Positions 42,133-52,082 of a DNA stretch of 64,000 bases are shown piece after piece. A program made the position numbers and the translations under genes. The DNA is taken from NCBI GenBank assembly GCA_029990175.1, contig JARKIP010000011.1:2728001-2792000 (forward strand), written 5' to 3'. The notes beneath the pieces were generated by a model. That model had not been told where the DNA came from. It was given only the letters and a program-made list of their open reading frames with translations, and did no database searches. The first letter of the stretch is position 1. Every line of letters begins with the position of its first letter. Source of the stretch: Petunia secreta (Eukaryota > Streptophyta > Magnoliopsida > Solanales > Solanaceae).

Positions 42133-43034
42133 TGTTGAGAGCTGGTTTTGAAGTATGACAAACGAGAAGGACACTGAGGTTCAAGAGAAGAACCTTGTCC
42201 TTGAGATGAAGGACACGCTCGATCGAAAAGATTACGGGTTGCAAATCCCTGTGGAACTAGGAGTAGTGGCGCGTGGTTGTTGACGTATCCTAGTCAGACT
42301 AAAAGAGGCGGTGTCCAGGCTGTATCTTTGAAGTGTGGACAAGAGTTAGACTTTAACATGGAAAAGAGTTACTGCGAATCTGATATTGCCATAATTAAGA
42401 GAATTCCCAGCAGGACTCAACTAGGGTTGTAAGACCTGTATAAAAGCAAGTAGAAGAGACAGCCGAAATCAGTTTTTCAAAACAGAGAGTCGAGAGCATA
42501 TAGAGGTAATCTGAAGAACTGTCTACGTTGGAAAACTGAAGAGGACAACTGGTTTGCATGCAGAGTATTTGAGTCTAGATCTCTTGTCTAGGTTCATCGA
42601 GTTGTAAGTTGTCTCTGTTACAAGCGTTCATTGTTTTGTCTATTAGCTTATTTCAGAAGCATATGTATTAGGCAAACTACTTTGTGATTACTAGAAAAAG
42701 CTAGAGTTTAGCTTTGGTTAGTGATTAGGGTCTAGAGTGTAGCCCCTTGGTTACAGAGTTTGTAATCTGAAACGTTGCTCTTGTGTTAGTGGATTGACAT
42801 TCAAAATCCCAGAGTGTGGGTCGTGGTTTTTCTCCCTTGAGCAAGGAGTTTTCCACGTAAAATCCTTGTGTTCTTGGTGAATGTTTTGAAGTGTGTTCTT
42901 AAGTACAATTTGCATAAAAGAGAACTGAGGAACCTTGTTCTACTACGGAAGAACCAGGTTCTTACAACAAAAATCGGAGGACACTATTCAACCCCCCCCT
43001 TCTAGTGTCCTTAGGAGGTGCTTAAAGTATAACA
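42133..43034 (+). mobile_element. Sirevirus 3' LTR (902 bp)
   Basis: It matches 32436-33337 with two visible substitutions (G to A and T to C near the start) and no length change. TSD GAACC follows. Confidence 0.95.
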
Positions 43035-43409
43035 GAACCTAGTGCCAATGCGCAAGTAATTGTCAATCCAAGTTCACAGTCAAACCATGCCAAAAGATCT
43101 GCTTTCGCATTCACACGGCTCCCAGAATCTTACGCACGACTATTTGAAAGGCTCAAGGAGTTCAATTTGGTACATCCTATAGAACCAAAATCATGTCGGT
43201 TCCTTAAGCCTGAGAACTTTGGAAAATTCTGCATTTACCATTCAGGAATGCATGGGCACTATATTGGGGAATGCTTTACCTTTAAGGAGAAAGTTGAAAG
43301 CTTGATTAATTCTGGCCAGATCAAGGTTCTACCAACAAACGGCACTGACGAATCTTTTGTCGCAATCTTTCCATATGCAAAGGGAGATCGCTCAAAGAAA
43401 GGTCTTTAG
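43035..43409 (+). CDS. Gag-1 of the GAGGG element, 3' part
   Basis: The frame of 31606-32435 resumes here after the duplicated GAACC and remains open to TAG at 43407. It contains a C-x2-H-x5-H-x4-C motif (CIYHSGMHGHYIGEC), the zinc-knuckle variant found in Ogre/Tat Gag proteins, followed by FKEKVESLINSGQI. With the nested element in place it is separated from its start by 10.6 kb. Confidence 0.7.
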   Translation, partial: EPSANAQVIVNPSSQSNHAKRSAFAFTRLPESYARLFERLKEFNLVHPIEPKSCRFLKPENFGKFCIYHSGMHGHYIGECFTFKEKVESLINSGQIKVLPTNGTDESFVAIFPYAKGDRSKKGL

Positions 43410-44334
43410 GCACCTACTAAGTTCCAGAAAAGCAGTAAAGTGGCAGAAGCAGAAGTTAGTTTATTTGCATTATTAGGAAGTAATTATTGTATTTTCCTTT
43501 TGTTAGTTTTGTTAAAAGAAAAGAAAAGAAAGAATATCAAATTATGAATGTTTGAATTTATTTCTATGTAAGCAAACTACTGTAACCGGTTTCCCAAGGC
43601 GGGAAACGTAGGCAACTCATATCGAGTTTCGGTTACACCATCATTTGGAAAATCTCTTCTATGTAAGCAGAACTACGCACGGTCTGATTCCCAAGGAGGG
43701 ATACGTAGGCTCCTCCATCGGGCTCGACCCTTTAGTATTTAAATTTTAATTTTCCCAAAGATAGAAACTGGGGAAAATTTTGCAAAGCAAGTAGAAGACA
43801 TGGGAAATTGCAACCGGGACAGCTTTTGATAAGCAGTTTGAAGTTTTGAAAGTCGTAACTGGGGCAATTTTTTGAAATGTTGAAGTCATAACTGGGGCAA
43901 TTTCGCAAAGCAAGCTGAGATGTTGAAGTTATAACTGGGGCAAAATTGTGCAAAGGAAAATTGAAGACATTAATGTTGAGTTATAAGAAGCGGGTTTTCT
44001 ATGAATTGGTACAGATTGTTGTGCGACAAACGAGAATCGATGGTCGAGCAAAGCACTGATGTTCAAAATAAGCCGACCATTTTAGCAATTTGTGTCAAAA
44101 TGGTCTAGCACGCATACTAATTTAGTAAAAACTTTCAAAGTTATTTTTCTCAAGTTTCGAGCTCTTAAATATTTTACTCATGTGTTGAGTCGAGATTTTG
44201 GTCCCATCCATTCGGCCTAATGGCCTATTTTACATTTGAAATTTTATGCATGCATTATCATTTTACGTATTAACTTGCTTTTGTTCAATGTGTAGAATTC
44301 ATTTGTTAAAGGTTGGCTAGCGTTGAACACTGAA
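43410..44334 (+). other. Spacer between the two gag genes
   Basis: There is no gene here. It holds two GGGAAACGTAGGCAACTC / GGGATACGTAGGCTCCTC modules (43597-43720) and a loose series of AACTGGGGCAA motifs (43765-43945). Both are typical of the untranslated parts of Ogre/Tat-like elements. Confidence 0.45.
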
Positions 44335-45845
44335 ATGGCTGAAAATCTGCATCAAGGACAAAACAACATAGCAAAGCAGCTTCACGCAACCAGTTCTGGT
44401 ATGGGTATCTTGCAAGCGCAGAATGATGATGTTGAAGAACATGTGGTCCAAAGGAATCGGATTATCAATTTTGTCAATACTAGTAAACCTTTGCCCAATA
44501 CAAGCTTTACCTCCAATCCACCTTACTTAACAATGCCTAATTACCAAATGCCTATACATACTATATATCCACAAATCCCACAAGAATATATTACCAATCC
44601 AAATGCTTGGCCAGCAGCAACTTTATACCAACCGCCATTTATCAATATGCCTGCTGTGGGGGGTCAATCAAATCAATTGATAGTGCGTTCACCAGAATTG
44701 CCTGAGAAGGAAGTTGAGACAACTTATCCTCATAATATGGATGAACAGATTTTGAGAAAGATCATGCAAAAAGAATTGCGCTCTAGGAATATTCAGAGCT
44801 TCTGCTATGAAGACTTATGCATTCACCCGGACATTGAGCTTCCAAGTGGGTACAAGATACCAAAGTTTAGCACTTTCAATGGAAAAGGGGACCCCTATGC
44901 ACATCTGAAAGATTATTGCAGCAGATTAATTGGAATTGGCAAGGATGAAGCTTTGCGTATGAGATTGTTTATTCAGAGTTTATCAGGAATGCATGGTATA
45001 CTAAACAGGATTTTACCAAATGGCACACGTGGGAAGACATGGCTCGAGACTTTGTGGAACAATACAAGTTCAACATAGTAAGAGATCCTTATCTAATTGA
45101 TATGCGCAAAATCAAGAAGATGTCGCACGAGTCTGTTGCAGAATTTGCTGTGAGATAGAGGCTAGAGGCTTCTAAGATGCATCCTCCATTGCCTGAAGAC
45201 GAGCTGATAGCAACTTTCATTGACCTTCAAGAAGGCCTATTTTATGAAAAGCTACTTTTTGCCAATTTAAAGGATTTTCCCAGTCTAATCCGGTATGCAA
45301 AGATTTTGGAAGAAAAGTTTCAAACCGGGAGGTCGATTGACTATGACACTACAATGCCAGTTTTCAATTGTTCTGATGCACCTGAAAATATTCAAGACTC
45401 TCAGCCTTCGCAAGTGCACTACAATCATGATATGCAAAATTCAAGTCGCCAGCATCGATCTCATCAGGCACCATCTGGTCATCAAAGCACGAAGAAGTTT
45501 AAACCTCGTACATTCACTCTTTTAGAAGAGTCTGTGAGCAGCATATTTGAAAAATTGCAAGCTGAAGGACTTTTGCAACCAAGGAAAGGAACAATTCCCA
45601 AGAACTTGCCTCCGCATTTTGATCCATTAAAGCATTGTGCTTATCATTCAAATATCCAGGGTCATGATACTGAAGAATGCAGTGGCTTGAGATACAAAAT
45701 TCAAAGCTTTATTGATAATGGCAAAATAATAGTGCAAGAAGATCCATTAAGTGGTTATTGCAACATTCCTCCCGCAGGCACAATTTTTGTTAAAGGCGAG
45801 GCATCAGCCCCAAGATATTCAAAGAAGAGGCGGTTTGCAAGCTAA
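44335..45845 (+). pseudogene. Gag-2 of the GAGGG element (one frameshift, one stop)
   Basis: This is a second, different Gag gene. It starts at ATG 44335 with a Pro/Asn-rich N-terminus, then a capsid-like core (KIPKFSTFNGKGDPYAHLKD, ALRMRLFIQSLSG). The frame shifts near 44988; the core continues as WHTWEDMARDFVEQYKFN in the next frame. A TAG at 45157 interrupts it where Trp (TGG) would be likely. It reopens to end at 45845 after the zinc motif CAYHSNIQGHDTEEC (C-x2-H-x5-H-x4-C). Core and knuckle are homologous to Gag-1, so the element carries two paralogous Gag genes in tandem. This copy of Gag-2 cannot make a full protein. Confidence 0.7.
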
Positions 45846-46480
45846 GAAGACTGCAAGACCGTATTTTGCAGCTTGGAATGACATTTCATTGCCCGACTAT
45901 CTTATATTTTAACTACTCGGTTGCAACTTTATTCATCCTGGTTGTAATGAACTACGTTATGTTTTGCTACCTTTATTGGGCTTAGTCCCAAAAATCAATG
46001 AAATTTCGTTTATTCCCAAATAACCCAAGCCAAAGCAGTTATAGATGGTTTATCTCGTGCAAAGAGAAGAGTTTCAAGAATGTCAGATTTTCGCAACAAC
46101 AACACATTTGATTGCCATGCAAGAAAATGCAGATTTGGAGCCAAATTAGTTGTTCAAACAAGTCAACCGTTATTTGATCAAAAACTAACAATTGTTCTTT
46201 GATTAAACAGGGGCAAATTTTGCATTTACCGCAAAGTTCAGCATCAAGTGGAAGGAGCAACGCAAAGTGTCGCAACTTCCCAGAAATTTTATAGTACTTA
46301 CAATTTTTCTTTGAATGCAGAAATCTCAAGCAGCGAAACGAGAAGAACTCGCAACTATTAGTTCCTCGAAGAATATTTGCCTTATCGCATATGCAGAACA
46401 ACTCTATCTTAGCTTTTGATCGATTATCGCATCACCAGCATAGGCCAGACGATTTCAGATTTTGCAAGATACAGGGTTTA
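45846..46480 (+). other. Non-coding region after Gag-2
   Basis: About 630 bp lie where pol would start in an autonomous element. I find no protease or reverse transcriptase motif on either strand. Confidence 0.5.
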
Positions 46481-46481
46481 T

Positions 46482-47066
46482 CCACCCACAAATAGGATAT
46501 TTTGGGTTCTTCCACCCACGAATAGGATATCTGGGTCCTTCCACCCACAAATAGGATACTTCGGGTCCTTCCACCCACAAATAGGATATTTGGGGTTCTT
46601 CCACCCACAAATAGGATATCTGGGTCCTTCCGCCCACAAATAGGATATCTGGGTCCTTCCACCCACAAATAGGATACTTTGGGTCTTTCCACCCACGAAT
46701 AGGATACTTTGGGTCCTTCCACCCACGAATAGGATATTTGGGTCCTTCCACCCACAAATAGGATATATCGGGCTCTTCCACCCACAAATAGGATATCTCG
46801 GGTCCTTCCACCCACAAATAGGATATCTGGGTCCTTCCGCCCACAAATAAGATATTTGGGTCCTTCCACCCTCGAATAGGATATTTGGGTCCTTCCACCC
46901 ACAAATAGGATATATCGGGCTCTTCCACCCACAAATAGGATATCTCGGGTCCTTCCACCCACAAATAGGATATCTGGGTCCTTCCACCCACAAATAGGAT
47001 ATTTGGGTTCTTCCACCCACAAATAGGATATCTCGGGTCCTTCCACCCACAAATAGGATATGCAGG
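46482..47066. repeat. 29/30-bp minisatellite, about 20 copies
   Basis: Units with the core CCACCCACAAATAGGATAT recur at 46482, 46512, 46541, 46571, 46601 and 46630, and so on to 47066, with spacing alternating between 29 and 30 bp. Variation is confined to a few positions. On the minus strand all three frames are open across the array, giving periodic peptides, because the unit contains no stop in any frame. Tandem repeats near the 3' end of the interior are a known feature of Ogre-type elements. Confidence 0.95.
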
Positions 47067-47774
47067 TTTCTTTCAAGTAGATGATAGTCTAAGACAAGTC
47101 GGCTGAAGCACCGCTTTCGGAGTGTTTCGCGATGTCGGTTGTCATGCAATATTGAATAATGATCAGCTTAGAGGTTCTCCAGGCGGAGAATCTCGTCAGT
47201 TGGCCGAAGGAAGAACTTATTGATGATATCACAACCCGCATTTATAATTTTATGTTATCACTCTTTTATTTCTTATTCCAATTATTACAGTTTATTAGCA
47301 GTTGCTCGCTTACCGCTTGTCAAGTTTATTACAGGATTTTGGCAGTATCGCAGCAGCAGTTGGAGCATATGGAGCATAACGTGGAACTTTTACTTAGCAG
47401 TGAACTGGGACAATTGTTGATATGAGCTAGACTCGTCAACAAGGATCTGAAGAATCGCACTCGAACAAGCAAGTCCTTTCCTAATCTTTCATTTCAGATT
47501 AGGCGTCAGTTTGAATTCTTTCCTATTCGTGCGTCATTTTCTGTCAATCGTGCGAATTTTCGTGTCTAAGTGTTGTTGAACTACATATGGCCTGATTCTC
47601 TTTCAGCCCGAGATATGTAGGCAACTCAGAAACCGGAGTTCGGCCAGGTCCATAAGCCTCGCATTTTGGTTCTTGGAAACAAAGTCCTTGGCTTTACCGT
47701 GACAAAATTGGTTTTCACGTCAACTTTCTTTACCCTGAAAACTCTTTCATCCTTTTCGGGTAAAGAGGGGCAGC
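47067..47774 (+). other. 3' untranslated region of the GAGGG element
   Basis: Non-coding. It contains another GTAGGCAACTCAGAAACC module near 47617 and ends in the purine tract AAAGAGGGG at 47762-47770 before the 3' LTR. Confidence 0.5.
47762..47774 (+). other. Polypurine tract of the GAGGG element
   Basis: AAAGAGGGGCAGC directly precedes the LTR start TGTTGACACC. Confidence 0.7.
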
Positions 47775-50700
47775 TGTTGACACCCAATTTTGTCCCGGAG
47801 ATTTTAAATTAAATGTTTAATTATTTTAAAATTTGAAAAGCTAAAAGGTCATTAATTAATTTCAAAATAAAGGCCAAAATTGTTTCTAAGCTAAAATCAG
47901 GCTTATTTGGGCAACCCCCCTTAATTCCCCTCACTTATTCCCAAGAGGGGGCTAATTTCGCAATAATCCCTGATTTCAGCTTACCTTTGTAAATATACAT
48001 ATACAATACACACACTCCTCCTCATCTCAGTTCATTACCCGCGACCCAATTCCCTTTCCCCAACCCGTTTTCTCTCAAGCTCGACCCGCGACTGATTTCA
48101 ACTTCGAATCCATCCAAATTCGTGTACTCGCTGGCCCCCCCGCGACCCCACTTCAAAACCCAGCTGTGGAGATAGTACAATCAAGAGTTGTATCACAGTC
48201 GTCCATTTCAAAAGCGAGAATTCGTCCTAGCCGTGGATCGATCTCAACGGCTCTTTCCCTTTGAGATAAGGATGTGTATGGTACGACCCTTGAAGGATTG
48301 GACAAAAGACACCCTTATCTTAGAGGTAAAAGGTCGAAATTAGATCCAAGTTTTGGAATATTTTCGAGCAGTCTGAAACCCTAGCCTAGCAGGTATATAT
48401 ATTCCTTATTTTGTTCATTTAAAAAGGTTCTGGAGGTCATATTTTTAAGGAGGCAGAAAACACATAAAAATGGCATCATATACACTTTAAACTTTTTCTT
48501 TATTTTTTTTAAGTTCAAGAAGTATTGCTGCTGTTTTTGGCAATTTAGTTTTGTTTATCGCTTCGTGTTCGAGTCGTCGCGCTTGTTTCGAGTGGTATCG
48601 CTTCGGATCTTCGCCCCTTTTCACTGCGCCGCAAGAGGTAATAACCTCGCTTTAACTTTATTATTATTTAGTTGTGCTTGTGAGTTGTTAGTTAAACTTC
48701 TAGTCTTAATTAGAATCACTTATGAAGTTTGGTTAGTATCTCATGCTTGGCTTGTTAGCTGTTACGTCATTTGGAGGGAACCTTGACATATATCGGATTC
48801 GGATCCTTCACTATTTTGTATGTTTAGTTATTGTATACACAAATTCTCTCGTTATGAAATATGTGTAGAAATCTGGTCTTGATAGTGTTAGCATTAAAAT
48901 GTACTCTTTAGGATATCTGTCGAAAATGTGTTTGAATCTGTATGAAATATTATTTGTGAGAGCTTGTGTCGACTATTAAAAAGTGCAACCTTTATTCATA
49001 TTATGTATTGTTTGAGGAGCGTCGGGTGTTAGATCTTGATGGATCCTTCTCTAGCTTGAAAAGCTGTTAAAAGGAGAGAGCCATGAATATAATTTCAGTT
49101 TTCCAACCTTGACCTTTTGAACGATTATAATGTCCCCTGGTAAAATGCAAGAGAATGTTTGAGGTTGCATAGGCTAGATTCATTGAAAGGTAATTATGTT
49201 GCTGCTATTAAGATAAGTTGTTATCTTCTAAAGCTAGTTTCCTGCCAAAGTTTAATGTTATTTGGCTTGAGTACTTTGGGCCACCTGTTAGTTTAAAACA
49301 TAGCCAGGAGTAAAATTTTCAGTTTCTTTTTAGTTTCCTTATGGCACTTGTATCCAAAGCAGCCCTTAGTTTCTCTGTTTTTTTCAATTCTGTCTTCCTG
49401 TTGTCTTTTCTTGGATTGAATTAGTTCTTAAATTCCCTTCAGCTCTTCCTTTGTTTTCTTTAGTTAATTTTTTTTTTAGTTTGTAGCCTGTTCTGTTTAA
49501 GTGCTTCTGGTATGCAAATTGTAGTCTATTTTTTGGCTATATCTTCTTAAAATCAGTTTGGTGTAATTCTCGGATATTGGTCTTCTTGATTAGTTCTTTG
49601 TTCAGGGGCTGTTTGTGGTGGCTTGTAAGTGTGTAGGTGTTTGTTTCATTAGTTCGAAGAAGGTCTTGAGTGTTTGTTGTCGTAAGATGATATTGAAACT
49701 GTTTCTTGTGTTAGAAAGGGTTCAGGGATGTTCTCTGTTTCTGTGAAATGTAGATGTGTGATTTGTTGAGTTAGTTCAGGCAGGGGAATAGATTCAGTGA
49801 TATAGTTATGTTGTCAGGTGTAGTCTAGGGCAGTGAGGGAGTAGTAGAGGCAGGGAGAGTCGTTTGTAGGGTGTGCAGGTGGTTTTAAAGTCTTGTGTAG
49901 GTGAATAGGAGTAGCCTTGGTTAAGAAAGAATTGTTCCAGGTTCTTGGTTGCTGCCTCTATCTTAGGTGAATCCTGTGAGATTGTAGCAGGGAGTATGTC
50001 AGGAGTTGAGTAAGTTGAAAGTGGAGTCTGCTGTGGTGTTTGTTGGCAGTAGGGGTTCCTGTCTGGTGGTCTTAGAAGTCGTTCCAGTTTTTCTTGTTTC
50101 CATCCAGCTTCTAGGTGGGATGTTCCGTTGAGTTGAAAATCAGTAAAGTTTAAGCTTCAGCCTATATATTATGTCTTTTACTAATCGTTAATACCTTGGA
50201 GCCCAGAACACTCTCTGAATGGTTGTGCTATCTAGCTTAGGCCTTATGTCGATTATTTTAAGAGACAAATAAAAAGATTTAATAAACCAAATATTTGCGG
50301 GTATAAACCTTCTGTAAAACTCCAGTACTAGAGTTGAGAGTATAATTAGAAATAATTGGTTAGCTTCATTTGCATAGGGGTGGTAGGATCGACTTTGATG
50401 TGTCTTTTGGCTATATGCCAAGATTACTTATTTTGTTTCATTTTGGCCCTATCGAAGTCATTTTTTTTAAAATTTTAACTTGTTGCTTCTTTACATAAAA
50501 TTGCTTGCCTATTTGTTTAATTTCTTTCATCATGTTTAAACACGTATTAATTCTTATCTTATTTTTCTGTGTCATGTACACTTCCTTGGGAATGAGTTGA
50601 ATCAAACTCAAATTGGGACGGCTATTTGCATTAGAGTTATTGCATCTCGGGTTCAAGTTTTCTGAGAAGTGAATGAAAACTCGTAAACGGAGACGGCTAT

Positions 50701-51896
50701 TTGCATTAGAGTTATTGCATCTCGGGTTCAAGTTTTCTGAGAAGTGAATGAAAACTCGTAAACGGGGACGGCTACATGCATTCAGAGTTATTTGGTCTGC
50801 TTCGCATTTTCGGGACTTGATATCCCCGAAAATGTAAAAGAAATGAATGAAAATCGCAAAGTCCAAGGCTCAATGATTGAGTTTGCGCTTCCGGGTTCTA
50901 TCTTCTAAACTCCTTCTTTCCCGTCCCCTTTAGAAAAGCATGTTTTAGGAACCCTGTAGAATAGAAATGGTATTTGAATTGTGAATAATTATTGTAAATT
51001 ACTTAAATTGTTTTTTATATGAATGCTTTGTATCATTTCTTTGCGAATCGCCAATTAATTTATGGATGTTTAGAATCATTTGTCAATTAATGAGTGCAAA
51101 TAAAACTCGATTAAAATCGTACCTTCGTCATAATTTGCATTTGAATTATTTATATTAAATATTCAATTATTTATTTATCTAATCTAATTCATTTATTTAG
51201 TTAATCAATTAAATTTTAATCCTTTATTTATTATGTACTTAATCTAATTTATTTAATTTCAATTAATCATTTATTATTCATTTACTCCTTTATTTAATTA
51301 AAGTTGATAAGTATTCATTTATTTAATTAAGTTATTTATTTGCTTATTTATTTATCTATTTATTCAATCAATTAATTAATCCTTTATTATTATCCAATTA
51401 TTTATCTAGTTTGTTTTATTTAATTATCTAACTTCATTTAACCTTTACTTATTCTATTAATTAATCAATTGATCATTATTTCATTATCCATTTAATTAAT
51501 CTTAAATTGAGTCATTTATTTATCTAAGTATCGGCATAATTAAAATCTTGTCTTATTTATATTTATTCCTATCATCTTTATTTAAAATTAACTTTATATA
51601 CTTATTATCCTTAACAAATTCGTGAAAATCGCCGGATTAACCGCTTTTAGCGGATTTTCGAAAGTGCTCCTACAAGGGACCTTCTTTCGAATTTAATAGA
51701 ACCACTTACTCGGAATCTCTGATTTTAATTTAATTTTATTTAATTAAAGAATAAATTGCATTCATTAGTTAACTTAGGTTCCTAATAATCCTTAAATTAG
51801 GTGGCGACTCCAAAGAAACCCTTTGGAATCCCATTTTGTTGAAATATACCCGAAACCTATCTTTTCCTAAAGAAAGGGTAATTTTGGGGTTCAACA
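47775..51896 (+). mobile_element. 3' LTR (4122 bp) of the GAGGG element
   Basis: It has the same length as the 5' LTR, with about 19 substitutions counted by eye (for example near 25413, 25636, 26188, 26631 and 28286 of the 5' copy) and no indel. TSD GAGGG follows at 51897-51901. Confidence 0.9.
50615..50764. repeat. 75-bp tandem duplication in the 3' LTR
   Basis: This is the counterpart of 28214-28363, with one substitution in the second unit junction. Confidence 0.9.
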
Positions 51897-51901
51897 GAGG
51901 G

Positions 51902-52082
51902 TTCACAATTACCACGAAGGAATTAACGAAAATACTTTTGCATCCTAGATCGACGCACGATCAGAAAAGAAGGAAGTGAAACTTCCTAAATGTCATCATA
52001 GCCTCTCGTAGATAATTACGGACGTCTACCTACCCATCAGCGAGACTCTACTAGACACTGTCTTAGTCTGGATAGACTCTAC
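51902..52082 (-). mobile_element. Interior fragment of the second Tekay/Del-like element (right of nested insertion)
   Basis: It continues from 25373 and parallels 10406-10605 of the first copy (GATCAGAAAAGAAGGAAGTG, TAGCCTCTCGTAGATAA). The region that holds the PBS in the first copy (10592) is missing here; the sequence goes straight from GGATAGACTCTAC to the LTR. Confidence 0.75.

Larger units (their letters stand above)
32436..43034 (+). mobile_element. Full-length young Sirevirus (Ty1/copia, SIRE/Maximus type) with env-like gene
   Basis: The 10,599-bp element has identical-length LTRs (902 bp), TSD GAACC, an initiator-Met PBS, gag, pol and env-like open frames, and repeated polypurine tracts. 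By eye the two LTRs differ at two positions only (near 32495 and 32522 versus the 3' copy). The combination of copia domain order (integrase before reverse transcriptase), long gag, extra 3' ORF and the AAAAAGGGGGAATT tract defines Sireviruses. All three frames are open, so it may be autonomous. Confidence 0.95.
25374..51896 (+). mobile_element. Ogre/Tat-like TR-GAG (gag-only, large-LTR) retrotransposon with nested Sirevirus
   Basis: The element has two LTRs of exactly 4122 bp, TG...CA ends, TSD GAGGG, a PBS at 29498 and a purine tract at 47763-47773. Removing the nested Sirevirus and its TSD leaves 15.9 kb with an interior of about 7.7 kb. The interior holds two separate gag genes (31606-43409 split, and 44335-45845) and a minisatellite, but no protease, reverse transcriptase or integrase that I can recognise. 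By eye the LTRs differ at about 19 of 4122 positions, so the insertion is recent. It would depend on pol from an autonomous relative. Confidence 0.8.

Noticed and set aside
46482..47066. Possible CRISPR array
   Set aside because: Repeats are contiguous with no unique spacers, and the setting is a plant retrotransposon.
46432..47149. Three long overlapping minus-strand reading frames of 178-223 codons
   Set aside because: They are the same 29/30-bp repeat read in three frames. The repeat simply lacks stops. No start context or domain is present.
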